Source: Reyranella soli (GTDB taxonomy: Bacteria; Pseudomonadota; Alphaproteobacteria; Reyranellales; Reyranellaceae). Taken from it: a stretch of 64,000 nucleotides of DNA. The DNA is taken from positions 240,822-304,821 of the forward strand of contig NZ_BKAJ01000004.1 of assembly GCF_007992495.1 (NCBI RefSeq), written 5' to 3'. Under the pieces are notes generated by a model. The model saw only the letters and a list, made by a program, of their open reading frames with translations, made no database searches and was not told where the DNA came from. Below are positions 56,529 through 64,000 of this stretch, in pieces (within the stretch, counting starts at the first letter, position 1; each line of letters starts with the position of its first letter). The translations under genes and the position numbers were made by a program.

Positions 56529-57443
56529 CTAACGCCACGGTCCTCGGCGGAGAAATGTAGCGACGTGGGCGCGGAAGCCGTCGATGAACTCGCGCGCCAC
56601 CGGCGGCACGCTGCGTTGCGCCGGCAGCAGGGCGGCGAACTCGAAGTCGATCTGCGGCTCGAAGCGGCGGACCACGATGCCGCGCGTCGAATATTCGGTG
56701 GCGGTGAAGGGCTCGCACAGCACCACGCCGGCGCCGGCGCCGGCCAGCGCACAGGCGATCTCCGACAACGGCGTCTCGATGCGCAGGATGCGCGTCACGC
56801 CATGCTCGGCGAAGACGCGGTCGATGCGGAAGCGCGACAGCGTCGAGGGCCCGAGCGAGATGAAGTTCTCGCCCTCGAAGTCGGCCGGCCGCAGGAGCTT
56901 CTTGCGCGCCAGCCGATGGCGCTCGGGCAGCACGGCGACGAAGGGCGCGGGCGGCATGTGTTCGCGATCGACGTTGACATGCTCCATCGAGGCCTCGGCG
57001 AAGCCCAGGTCGCTCTGGCCCTGCGCCACCGACGCCAGCACGGCATGCGACACCAGGCCGGACAGCACGATGTCGAGCTTGGGCCGCTCCTTCAGGAACT
57101 CTCCCAGGAAGCGCGGCAGGAAGCCGTTGGCCAGCGCCGGCAGGGCAGCGATGCGCAAAAAGCCCGCGCGGCGGGTGCGCAGCTCAGTCGCCATCTGCTC
57201 GATGCGCTCCAGCCCGACGAACGCCCGCTCGACCTCGGCATAGAGCGACAGCGCCTCGCTGGTTGGCACCAGCCCCGTGCCGCGCCGTTCGAAGAGGGTG
57301 AGGCCGAGATGGCTCTGCAGGTCGCGCATCATGCGGCTGACGGCGGGCTGGGTGACGTTGATCAGCGACGCCGCCGCGCCCACGCCGCCGGTCAGGATGA
57401 CGGCGCGGAAGGCTTCGATCTGGCGGGGATTGAGGCCACGCAT
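56529..57443 (-). CDS. LysR family transcriptional regulator
   Basis: A 304-residue regulator with the N-terminal winged helix-turn-helix MRGLNPRQIEAFRAVILTGGVGAAASLINVTQPAVSRMMRDLQ and an effector-binding domain (about 95-295). The pattern resembles NocR/OccR-type regulators of opine or amino-acid catabolism (LNPRQIEAFRAV). It is divergent from the seven-gene transport/oxidation operon across a 112-base gap containing two palindromes. It is therefore the likely activator of that operon and represses itself. Confidence 0.92.
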   Translation of the reverse strand: MRGLNPRQIEAFRAVILTGGVGAAASLINVTQPAVSRMMRDLQSHLGLTLFERRGTGLVPTSEALSLYAEVERAFVGLERIEQMATELRTRRAGFLRIAALPALANGFLPRFLGEFLKERPKLDIVLSGLVSHAVLASVAQGQSDLGFAEASMEHVNVDREHMPPAPFVAVLPERHRLARKKLLRPADFEGENFISLGPSTLSRFRIDRVFAEHGVTRILRIETPLSEIACALAGAGAGVVLCEPFTATEYSTRGIVVRRFEPQIDFEFAALLPAQRSVPPVAREFIDGFRAHVATFLRRGPWR

Positions 57444-57451
57444 GGCCCTTT

Positions 57452-57499
57452 ATAACATCTTGTTATGAAGGTGGCGGATATTTCGAATTTGACGCCACC
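57452..57499. promoter_or_regulatory. two palindromes in the LysR/operon intergenic region
   Basis: ATAACA-TCT-TGTTAT (57452-57466) is a perfect palindrome containing the LysR T-N11-A pattern, 9 bases from the lysR start. GGTGGCG (57470-57476) and CGCCACC (57493-57499) are a second pair of 7-base arms around a 16-base A/T-rich centre. They suit the recognition and activation sites of a LysR regulator controlling both divergent transcripts. Confidence 0.65.
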
Positions 57500-57555
57500 A
57501 TGACAGCGCGAAACCATTGGCATCGCGGCAGAACGGTGCCGCAACAGGAGGGGTT

Positions 57556-58593
57556 ATGGGGCGTTCGATTTATGGCGGCGCGCTCGCAGGCGCGGCGGTA
57601 TTGCTTGCCGCCGGGGCGGCCTTCGCACAATCCAAGACGCTCACCGTGGCGGCCTATGGCGGCTCATGGGAGCAGACGCTGCGCAAGGAGATGATCCCGG
57701 CCTTCGAGCAGAAGCACGGGGTCAAGGTCGAGTACGTCGCCGGCAACTCGACGGACACGCTGGCCAAGCTGCAGGCGCAGAAGGCCAACCAGGTGATCGA
57801 TGTGGCGATCGTCGATGACGGCCCGATGTACCAGGCGATCCAGCTGGGCTTCTGCGGCAAGATAGACGGCCTCGACAAGAGCCAGCTCTATCCCGCCGCG
57901 CTGTTCAAGGACGACAGGGCGGTCGCCGTCGGCCAGACCGGCACCGGATTCATGATCAACACCAAGACTTTCAAGGACAAGGGCTGGGCCACGCCGACCT
58001 CGTGGAACGACCTGAAGGACCCGAAGTTCAAGAAGCTGCTGGTGATCCCGCCGATCAACAACACCTACGGCCTCTACACGCTGATGATGTTCGCCCGCAT
58101 GAACGGTGGTGGCGAGAAGAACATCGAGCCGGGCTTCAAGGTGATGAAGAACGACGTGAACCCCAACGTCCTGGTCTACGAGCCGTCGCCGGGCAAGATG
58201 ACCGAGCTTTTCCAGTCCAACCAGGCGCAGATAGCGGTGTGGGGCACCGGCCGCGTCCAGGCCTTCGCCAACACCGGCTTCCCGGTCGACTTCATCTATC
58301 CAAAGGAAGGCGCGCCGATCCTGCTCGCCTCGGCCTGCCCGGTCGCCAAGGCCAACGTCAATCCGCTGGCGCACGAGTTCATCAAGACGTTGATCTCCGC
58401 ACCGGTGCAGACCGTGCTGGCCAAGGACATGGGCAACGGCCCGGTCAACACCAAGGTCGACGTCAACATGCCGGAACTGCGCATGGCCCCGGTCGGCGAG
58501 CGCGCCAAGCTGATCATCTCGCCCGACTGGGACGTCATCAATGCCCAGCGTGAGGACTGGACCAAGCGTTGGAACCGCGAGGTGGAGCGCTAG
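57556..58593 (+). CDS. ABC transporter extracellular solute-binding protein (polyamine/opine type)
   Basis: A 345-residue periplasmic receptor. Signal peptide to about residue 27 (GAAVLLAAGAAFAQ). The mature start KTLTVAAYGGSWEQTLRKEMIPAFEQ is the PotD/PotF-like pattern (SBP_bac_6/8 families), and VAIVDDGPMYQAIQLGF follows. AGGAGGGG precedes the ATG at 57556. First gene of an operon with ATPase, two permeases and three oxidoreductase subunits, so the ligand is likely the substrate of that flavoenzyme: a polyamine, opine or amino acid. Confidence 0.9.
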   Translation: MGRSIYGGALAGAAVLLAAGAAFAQSKTLTVAAYGGSWEQTLRKEMIPAFEQKHGVKVEYVAGNSTDTLAKLQAQKANQVIDVAIVDDGPMYQAIQLGFCGKIDGLDKSQLYPAALFKDDRAVAVGQTGTGFMINTKTFKDKGWATPTSWNDLKDPKFKKLLVIPPINNTYGLYTLMMFARMNGGGEKNIEPGFKVMKNDVNPNVLVYEPSPGKMTELFQSNQAQIAVWGTGRVQAFANTGFPVDFIYPKEGAPILLASACPVAKANVNPLAHEFIKTLISAPVQTVLAKDMGNGPVNTKVDVNMPELRMAPVGERAKLIISPDWDVINAQREDWTKRWNREVER

Positions 58594-58597
58594 GCAT

Positions 58598-59521
58598 TTG
58601 GCGTTCCTGTCTCTTGAAGGCCTGAGCAAGCACTTCGGCACGCATGTCGCGGTCGATGGGTTGACGCTCGCGGTCGAGAAGGGGGAGTTCGTCTCGCTCC
58701 TGGGGCCGTCGGGCTGCGGCAAGACCACGACCCTGCAGATGATCGCGGGCTTCGTCGAGCCGAGTGGCGGCGCGATCCGGCTCGAGGGTCGCGATCTCCT
58801 GGCGGTGAAGCCGGCCAAGCGCGGGCTCGGCATCGTGTTCCAGAGCTATGCTCTCTTCCCGCATATGACGGTGGCGGAGAATGTGGCGTTTGGTTTGGAG
58901 ATGCAGGGCGTGGCCGCCGCCGAGCGTACCAGGCGCGTCGGCGAGACGCTGGAGCTGGTCGGCCTTGGCACCTTCGCCGGCCGCTACCCGCGCCAGATGT
59001 CGGGCGGCCAGCAGCAGCGCGTGGCGCTCGCCCGCGCGCTGGTGATCCGCCCGCAGATCCTGCTGCTCGATGAGCCGCTTTCCAATCTCGACGCCAAGCT
59101 GCGCGAGGAGATGCAGATCGAGCTGCGCCAGATCCAGCGTACCGTCGGCACGACCACCATCCTGGTGACGCACGACCAGGCCGAGGCGATGGCGCTCTCC
59201 GACCGGCTGGTGGTGATGAACCACGGCCGCGCCGAGCAGATCGGCCCGCCGCACGAGGCCTACGAACGGCCGGCCACACCGTTCGTGGCGAGCTTCCTCG
59301 GGCGCACCAATCTCGTGAACGGCACGACGGTGCGGCCCGAGAAGATCTGGTTCGCGACCTCGGGCCTCGCCGGCAAGGTGCGCACGCGCATCTTCCAAGG
59401 CAATCACTGGCTCTACCAGATCGAAACGGCCGACGGCTTGGTGACGGTGATCCGCCAGAACACCGGCGAGGCGATGCCGGGCGAGGGTGAGGCGGTGCAC
59501 TTGGCGTGGGCGGCGACATGA
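58598..59521 (+). CDS. ABC transporter ATP-binding protein (PotA-like)
   Basis: A 307-residue ATPase with GPSGCGKTT, LSGGQQQRVALARAL (MSGG variant: QMSGGQQQR) and LLLDEPLSNLDAKLREEM. The C-terminal TOBE region is short (about 240-307), so it is smaller than E. coli PotA (378). The start is TTG 58598, only 4 bases after the binding-protein stop, with GGTGGAG upstream. It ends with an ATGA overlap onto the first permease gene. Energises uptake by the two permeases that follow. Confidence 0.9.
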   Translation: MAFLSLEGLSKHFGTHVAVDGLTLAVEKGEFVSLLGPSGCGKTTTLQMIAGFVEPSGGAIRLEGRDLLAVKPAKRGLGIVFQSYALFPHMTVAENVAFGLEMQGVAAAERTRRVGETLELVGLGTFAGRYPRQMSGGQQQRVALARALVIRPQILLLDEPLSNLDAKLREEMQIELRQIQRTVGTTTILVTHDQAEAMALSDRLVVMNHGRAEQIGPPHEAYERPATPFVASFLGRTNLVNGTTVRPEKIWFATSGLAGKVRTRIFQGNHWLYQIETADGLVTVIRQNTGEAMPGEGEAVHLAWAAT

Positions 59522-60369
59522 AGTCGGCTCCCTATCTCCTCAGCCTCCCCGCGCTGCTTCTGTTTGGCGCCATCGTGATCATCCCGCTGGTCATGACGGT
59601 GCTGCTGTCGTTCCACGACTGGGGCCAGTACAAGGGCATCGAGCCGGTGTTCGTGCTGAAGAACTGGCACGAGGTCTTCACCGATTCCTACTTCCTGGAG
59701 ATGTTCTGGCGGACCTTCCGCATCGCCTTCTTCGTGACCCTGCTGGCCGCCGTGTTGGGTGCGCCCGAGGCCTACATCCTGAACCGCATGAAGAGCCCGT
59801 GGCGCGGCCTCTTCCTGCTGGTGATCCTGGGCCCGCTGCTGATCTCCGTGGTCGCGCGCACCTTGGGCTGGGCCCTGCTGTTCGGTGGCAACTCCGGACT
59901 CATAAACAAGGCGCTGGTCTCGATGGGCCTGATCTCGGCGCCGCTGCCCTTCATGTTCACCGAGACCGGCGTCATCGTGGCGCTGACGCACGTCCTGATG
60001 CCGTACATGGTGCTGGCGGTGTGGGCGGCGCTGCAGCGGCTCGACCCGCAGATCGAGAACGCGGCGGTGGCGCTGGGGGCGGGGCCCTTCACCGTGCTGC
60101 GCCGTATCGTGCTGCCGCAGGTCATGCCCGGCATCCTGTCGGGCGCCATCATCGTCTTCGCGCTGGCGGCCAGCGCCTTCGCCACGCCGGCGATCATCGG
60201 CGGCCGCCGCCTGAAGGTCGCCTCGACGCTGGCCTACGACGAGTTTCTCAACACCCTGAACTGGCCGTTGGGCGCGGCGGTGGCCGTGCTGCTGCTGGTC
60301 GCGCTGGTCGCGATCGTGGTCGGCGCCAGCCGCCTGGTCGAGCGCCGCTACGCACAGGTGTTCGGATGA
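59518..60369 (+). CDS. ABC transporter permease 1 (PotB-like)
   Basis: A 283-residue inner-membrane subunit with about six helices. The N-terminus YLLSLPALLLFGAIVIIPLVM and the EAA loop IENAAVALGAGPFTVLRRIVLPQVMPG (about 180) are typical of spermidine/putrescine-type importers. Overlaps the ATPase stop and the next permease start, both by four bases, so the transport genes are tightly coupled. Confidence 0.92.
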   Translation: MKSAPYLLSLPALLLFGAIVIIPLVMTVLLSFHDWGQYKGIEPVFVLKNWHEVFTDSYFLEMFWRTFRIAFFVTLLAAVLGAPEAYILNRMKSPWRGLFLLVILGPLLISVVARTLGWALLFGGNSGLINKALVSMGLISAPLPFMFTETGVIVALTHVLMPYMVLAVWAALQRLDPQIENAAVALGAGPFTVLRRIVLPQVMPGILSGAIIVFALAASAFATPAIIGGRRLKVASTLAYDEFLNTLNWPLGAAVAVLLLVALVAIVVGASRLVERRYAQVFG

Positions 60370-61172
60370 GCCGCAACGGACCTATTGCTCTCATCTACCA
60401 CACGCTGTTCGTCATCTTCATGCTGGCGCCCATCCTGGTCGTCTGCTTCGTTGCCTTCACGCCCGAGGGCTATCTTTCATTCCCGACCGACCGCTGGTCG
60501 CTGCGCTGGTTCTACGCCATCGGTCGCTATCCCGAGTTCATCTCGGCCTTCTGGCGCAGCCTGTGGCTGGGCGCGCTGAGCTCGGCCATCGCCGTCGCCT
60601 TCTCGGTGCCGGCAGCGCTCGCCATCGGCCGCCATCGCTTCCGCGGCCGCGACGCCATGACGGCACTCTTCATGTCGCCGCTCATGATCCCGCATGTCGT
60701 ACTGGGCATCGCCTTCCTGCGCTTCTTCACCGAGCTGGGGCTCGGCGGCACCTTCGTCGGCCTGGTGCTGGCGCATATCGTGGTCGTGCTGCCCTTCGCC
60801 TTGCGGCTGACCCTCGCCTCGGCGGTCGGCCTCGATCGCTCGATCGAGCATGCCGCCATCTCGCTCGGCGCCTCGGACCGCACAGTGTTGCGGCGCATCA
60901 CCCTGCCGTTGGTGCTGCCCGGCCTGATCAGCGGCTGGGCGCTCGCTTTCATCAACTCGTTCGACGAAGTAACCATGACGGTGTTCATCGCCGCGCCCGG
61001 CACGGAGACGTTGCCGGTGCGCATGTTCTTGTACATCCAGGACAACATCGATCCGCTGGTCACCTCGGTGTCGGCCTGCGTCATCGCCATCACCGCGGCG
61101 GCGCTGATCGCACTCGATCGCGCCTACGGTCTGGAGCGCCTGCTGGTGGGAAGGAGTGTCGATGGCCGCTAG
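60366..61172 (+). CDS. ABC transporter permease 2 (PotC-like)
   Basis: A 268-residue inner-membrane subunit with about six helices. The N-terminus is IYHTLFVIFMLAPILVVCFVAF and the EAA loop IEHAAISLGASDRTVLRRITLPLVLPG (about 158-185). With permease 1 it forms the channel of the importer. The last 11 bases overlap the flavoprotein start, linking transport and oxidation genes translationally. Confidence 0.92.
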   Translation: MSRNGPIALIYHTLFVIFMLAPILVVCFVAFTPEGYLSFPTDRWSLRWFYAIGRYPEFISAFWRSLWLGALSSAIAVAFSVPAALAIGRHRFRGRDAMTALFMSPLMIPHVVLGIAFLRFFTELGLGGTFVGLVLAHIVVVLPFALRLTLASAVGLDRSIEHAAISLGASDRTVLRRITLPLVLPGLISGWALAFINSFDEVTMTVFIAAPGTETLPVRMFLYIQDNIDPLVTSVSACVIAITAAALIALDRAYGLERLLVGRSVDGR

Positions 61173-62286
61173 CGAATACGACGTCGCCGTCATCGGCGGC
61201 GGCCTGGTCGGCGTCGCCACCGCCTGGGGCCTGGCGCGCGAGGGCTGTCGCGTCGTCGTGCTCGACGAGGGCGATCGCGCCGTGCGCGCGAGCCGCGGCA
61301 ACTTCGCCCTGGTGTGGGTGCAGAGCAAAGGCCTGGGCCTCGCACCCTATGCCGGCTGGACCATCCGCTCGTCGAATGCCTGGGGAGGCTTCGCCGAGAC
61401 GCTGAAGGAGGAAACCGGGCTCGATGTCTGCTTCCAGCGGCCGGGCGGTTTTCACCTGGCGCTGTCGGAGCGCGAGCTCGAGGTGCGCGCCAACAATCTG
61501 AAGCGACTGCACAACCAGCCGGGCATCGTCGATTACAAGACCGAGATTCTGGACCACGCGCAGGTGGCCAAGATGCTGCCGGACATCGGCCGCGAGGTGG
61601 TGGGCGGCAGCTTCTGTCCGCTCGACGGCCATGTGAACTCGCTGCGTCTGTTCCGCACCCTGCACACCGCCATCAACGCCCGCGGCGTCACCTACCTGCC
61701 GAGCCATCGCGTCGAGACCATCACGCGGGAAGGCGGCGAGTTCCGGCTTACGACCGCTCATCGCGAGATCCGAGCCAACCGCGTGGCGCTGACGGCCGGC
61801 AACGCCAACATGCATCTAGCGCCGATGGTCGGGTTGGAATGTCCGATGAAGCCCGAACGCGGGCAGATCGTCGTCACCGAGCGGCTGCGGCCCTTCCTGC
61901 GCCATCCCGTCGTCACCCTGCGCCAGACCGACGAGGGCACGGTGATGATCGGCGATTCCAAGGAAGAGCGCACCGATCCGGCCGGCCTCACCATCGGCGT
62001 CAGCGCCACCGAGGCTGAGCGCGCGGTGCGCCAGTTCCCGTTGCTGGCCAACGTCAACGTTGTGCGCACCTGGAGCGCCATCCGCGTGATGACCCAGGAC
62101 GGCTTCCCGATCTACGACGAATCGGAGAGCCATCCCGGCGCCTTCACGGTGTGCTGTCATTCGGGCGTGACGCTCGCGGCCAACCATGCGCTTACTATCG
62201 CGCCCATGATCGCGCGCGGTGCCCTCGACAAGTCGCTGGTCGCTCCCTTCAGTGCGCGGAGGTTCCATGTTCAAGAGGCTGGCTGA
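61162..62286 (+). CDS. FAD-dependent oxidase subunit (HcnC/OoxB-type, DAO family)
   Basis: A 374-residue D-amino-acid-oxidase-fold flavoprotein. FAD motif VAVIGGGLVGVATAWGLAREG (5-25), then VVVLDEGD; the substrate-domain pattern GGFHLALSE, PERGQIVVTE and CCHSGVTLAANHALTIA is typical of glycine/sarcosine/hydroxyproline or opine oxidases. With a small ferredoxin-like and an FAD/NAD-type subunit next to it, the set matches HcnABC or OoxAB. GGAAGGAG lies 6 bases before the ATG at 61162; a GTG two codons earlier is too close. Confidence 0.92.
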   Translation: MAASEYDVAVIGGGLVGVATAWGLAREGCRVVVLDEGDRAVRASRGNFALVWVQSKGLGLAPYAGWTIRSSNAWGGFAETLKEETGLDVCFQRPGGFHLALSERELEVRANNLKRLHNQPGIVDYKTEILDHAQVAKMLPDIGREVVGGSFCPLDGHVNSLRLFRTLHTAINARGVTYLPSHRVETITREGGEFRLTTAHREIRANRVALTAGNANMHLAPMVGLECPMKPERGQIVVTERLRPFLRHPVVTLRQTDEGTVMIGDSKEERTDPAGLTIGVSATEAERAVRQFPLLANVNVVRTWSAIRVMTQDGFPIYDESESHPGAFTVCCHSGVTLAANHALTIAPMIARGALDKSLVAPFSARRFHVQEAG

Positions 62287-62560
62287 TGCCGGCGCGGCCG
62301 TCGCGCTCACGATCGACGGCAAGCCCGCAAATGCGCGGAGCGGTGACACCGTCGCCGCAGCCCTGCTGGCCGCGGGCATCGATCGTTGCCGCACCACGCC
62401 GGTGACGGGCGCGCCGCGCCTGCCGTACTGCCTGATGGGCGTCTGCTTCGACTGCCTGGTCACCATCGACGGCGTTGGCAGCCGCCAGGCCTGCCTGGTG
62501 CCGGTGCGCGAGGGGATGAAGGTGGAGACGCAACAAGGCAAACGCGAGGCCGGACGATGA
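62267..62560 (+). CDS. 2Fe-2S ferredoxin-like subunit (HcnA/OoxA N-terminal type)
   Basis: A 97-residue plant-type ferredoxin-like subunit (Fer2_4 family). VALTIDGKPANARSGDTVAAALLAAG is the usual start, and the cluster ligands are C-x4-C-x2-C with a later Cys in SRQACLVPV (CLMGVCFDC...C). It passes electrons between the two flavoprotein subunits. GGAGG precedes the ATG at 62267, which overlaps the FAD subunit by 20 bases; it overlaps the next gene by ATGA. Confidence 0.92.
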   Translation: MFKRLADAGAAVALTIDGKPANARSGDTVAAALLAAGIDRCRTTPVTGAPRLPYCLMGVCFDCLVTIDGVGSRQACLVPVREGMKVETQQGKREAGR

Positions 62561-63951
62561 GCGCCGCTGATCTTGCGTCCTCCTATGACCTCGTCGTTAT
62601 CGGCGGCGGGCCGGCCGGCCTTGCCGCGGCGTCGCTGGCGGCGCGCGCCGGCATCTCCACCGTCCTGTTCGACGAGAACCCCGGCGTCGGCGGCCAGATC
62701 TATCGCGGCATCACCTCGACGCCCGTCACCAACCGCTCGATCCTGGGCGAGGATTATTGGGCGGGCGAGGCGTTGGCCAACGAGGCCAAGGCGAGCGGCG
62801 CGGCGATCGTGAACGGCGCCACGGTATGGAGCCTCGATCCGCAGCGCATCGTCGGCGTCTCGATCGACGGCAAGGCGCGCTTGATCGAAAGCAAACGCGT
62901 CATCATCGCCACCGGCTCGCAGGAGCGGCCGTTCCCGATCCCGGGCTGGACCTTGCCGGGCGTGATGACGGCGGGCGCGGCGCAGACGGTGCTGAAGGCG
63001 CAGGGCCTTCTGCCCGACGGTCGCACGATCATGGCCGGCACGGGTCCGCTGATGTGGCTGCTGGCGGCGCAGATCCTGCGCGCCGGCGGCAAGCTCGATG
63101 CGATCCTCGATACGACGCCACGCCGCAACCTTTTACGCGCGGCGCCATACCTGCCGGACTTCATGCTGTCGCCGTACTTCGCCAAGGGACTGGCGCTGCT
63201 GCGGGAGGTGAAGGCCAGGGTTCCGGTCCGTCGCGTCTCGAGCATCGAGGCGGTGGGTGACGACAAGCTCCGCGAGGTCGTGTCCGACCGGGGTCGGATG
63301 CCGGCCGATCTGCTGCTGCTGCACCAGGGCGTGGTGCCCAACGTCAATCTCGCCCTCGCCGCCGGCGCGGCGCACGCCTGGAACGAGCGTCAGCTCTGCT
63401 TCCAGCCCGTGCTCGACCAGGATTTCGGCAGCTCGGTGCCCGGCATCGCCGTGGCGGGCGACGGCGCGGGCATCGCCGGCGGCACGGCCGCTGCCGAGCG
63501 CGGCCGGCTCGCCGCCATCGCCGCGGTGCGCGCTCTCAGGCCCGATGCAAGCGTGCCGGATCCGCAGAGCGTGCGCCAGCGCCTGCAGCGCGAGGAGATG
63601 GGCCGCGCCTTCCTCGACTGGTTGAACCGGCCGGCCGAGTCCTTCCGCCAGCCCGTGGGCGACACGCTGGTCTGCCGCTGCGAGGAGGTGACCGCGGCGC
63701 AGGTCCGTTCGACGGCGGACCTGGGCTGCGAGGGACCGAACCAGATGAAGGCCTTCCTGCGCTGCGGCATGGGTCCGTGTCAGGGCCGCCTGTGTGGCCT
63801 CACCGTCACCGAGCTGATCGCCGCGCAGCGCAAGACCACGCCGGCCGAGGTCGGCTACTACCGCCTGCGCCCGCCGGTGAAGCTCATTACACTCGCCGAG
63901 CTCGCCTCGCTGCCGATCAGCGAAGCCGAGCGCAAGGCGGTGGAGCGGTAA
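62557..63951 (+). CDS. FAD/NAD(P)-binding oxidoreductase with BFD-type 2Fe-2S domain (HcnB/OoxA-type)
   Basis: A 464-residue flavoprotein. FAD motif LVVIGGGPAGLAAASLAARAG (about 12-32), second nucleotide-binding region IMAGTGPLMWLLAAQIL (about 167), PGIAVAGDGAGIAGG (about 298) and a C-terminal BFD-like iron-sulfur domain (CRCEEVTAAQ, CGMGPCQGRLCG, about 370-420). This is the alpha-type subunit of heteromeric amine, opine or cyanide-forming oxidases. Last gene of the seven-gene operon; a palindromic repeat begins 12 bases after its stop. Confidence 0.92.
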   Translation: MSAADLASSYDLVVIGGGPAGLAAASLAARAGISTVLFDENPGVGGQIYRGITSTPVTNRSILGEDYWAGEALANEAKASGAAIVNGATVWSLDPQRIVGVSIDGKARLIESKRVIIATGSQERPFPIPGWTLPGVMTAGAAQTVLKAQGLLPDGRTIMAGTGPLMWLLAAQILRAGGKLDAILDTTPRRNLLRAAPYLPDFMLSPYFAKGLALLREVKARVPVRRVSSIEAVGDDKLREVVSDRGRMPADLLLLHQGVVPNVNLALAAGAAHAWNERQLCFQPVLDQDFGSSVPGIAVAGDGAGIAGGTAAAERGRLAAIAAVRALRPDASVPDPQSVRQRLQREEMGRAFLDWLNRPAESFRQPVGDTLVCRCEEVTAAQVRSTADLGCEGPNQMKAFLRCGMGPCQGRLCGLTVTELIAAQRKTTPAEVGYYRLRPPVKLITLAELASLPISEAERKAVER

Positions 63952-63963
63952 CGTGTCTTCTGT

Positions 63964-64000
63964 GGACCGCGGGCCTCCAGGCCCGCTCATGATCATGATG
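63964..64000. repeat. GC-rich palindromic element, cut by the window end
   Basis: GGACCGCGGGCCTCCAGGCC then CGCTCATGATCATGATG. This matches the left half of the GGGAGCGCGGGCC family seen at 7673, 11788, 18846 and 30401. The right half lies outside the window. Sits directly behind the last gene of the oxidase operon and may end its transcript. Confidence 0.7.

Overview
The window is about 66-70% G+C by eye, densely packed, and looks like the chromosome of a heterotrophic alphaproteobacterium. Pointers are the many solute-binding proteins of the tripartite tricarboxylate (Bug) type, an aa3-oxidase subunit IV-like mini-protein, a RopB/Omp25-like outer-membrane barrel, OpgGH glucan synthesis, a CoxL-type molybdenum hydroxylase, and GC-rich palindromic repeats reading GGGAGCGCGGGCCTCCGGCCCGC. 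A Reyranella- or Bradyrhizobium-like genus is my guess and is not proven. I recognised no rRNA, tRNA, phage integrase, transposase or CRISPR array.

Layout. 1-8.5 kb: three Bug receptors without their membrane subunits, a CocE-type hydrolase, and a minus-strand operon of enoyl-CoA hydratase-like, CaiB-type CoA-transferase and SDR-like proteins; two of these three lack canonical catalytic residues. 8.6-13.5 kb: an iron(III)-type ABC importer with one ATPase, two paralogous binding proteins and a fused permease whose N-terminus is encoded by a palindromic repeat. 13.5-16.1 kb: small membrane and NTF2-like proteins and an orphan NMT1-type receptor. 16.2-20 kb: an efflux operon (TetR, HlyD, ATPase, ABC-2 permease), whose permease also begins inside a palindromic repeat. 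20-25.6 kb: aa3 subunit IV-like protein, Sel1 protein, M23 peptidase, flavoprotein, ethanolamine-type permease and a bestrophin-like membrane protein.

25.6-28.05 kb holds the most striking locus, a ribosomally made peptide (RiPP) cassette on the minus strand. A secreted-type precursor ends in ten Trp-x-Asn motifs (27651-28049). It is followed by a radical SAM/SPASM maturase of the GrrM/OscB type and by an exported protein of unknown fold. Next come a T7 Gp13-like protein, an MRJP/dopachrome-tautomerase-like protein, a cupin, a Met-rich multicopper oxidase, a lactate/malate dehydrogenase, an ACMSD-like amidohydrolase, a bacterial pepsin-like aspartic peptidase and a two-barrel outer-membrane protein (28-37 kb). 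37-43.5 kb: two very small basic genes, a CYTH-like protein, a zinc-ribbon protein, a lipoprotein, a gamma-glutamyltransferase and a dehalogenase-like hydrolase.

43.6-47.3 kb: OpgG and OpgH for periplasmic beta-1,2-glucans, preceded by a form II CoxL-like molybdenum subunit. 50-54 kb: two adjacent transmembrane Ser/Thr kinases that share a cysteine-containing extracytoplasmic domain. 54-56.5 kb: cupin, a second DUF6496 protein and an RlmM-like methyltransferase. 56.5-64 kb: a LysR regulator divergent from a seven-gene operon that appears to import a polyamine-, opine- or amino-acid-like compound (binding protein, ATPase, two permeases) and oxidise it with an HcnABC/OoxAB-type flavoprotein complex. 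The window ends inside another palindromic repeat.
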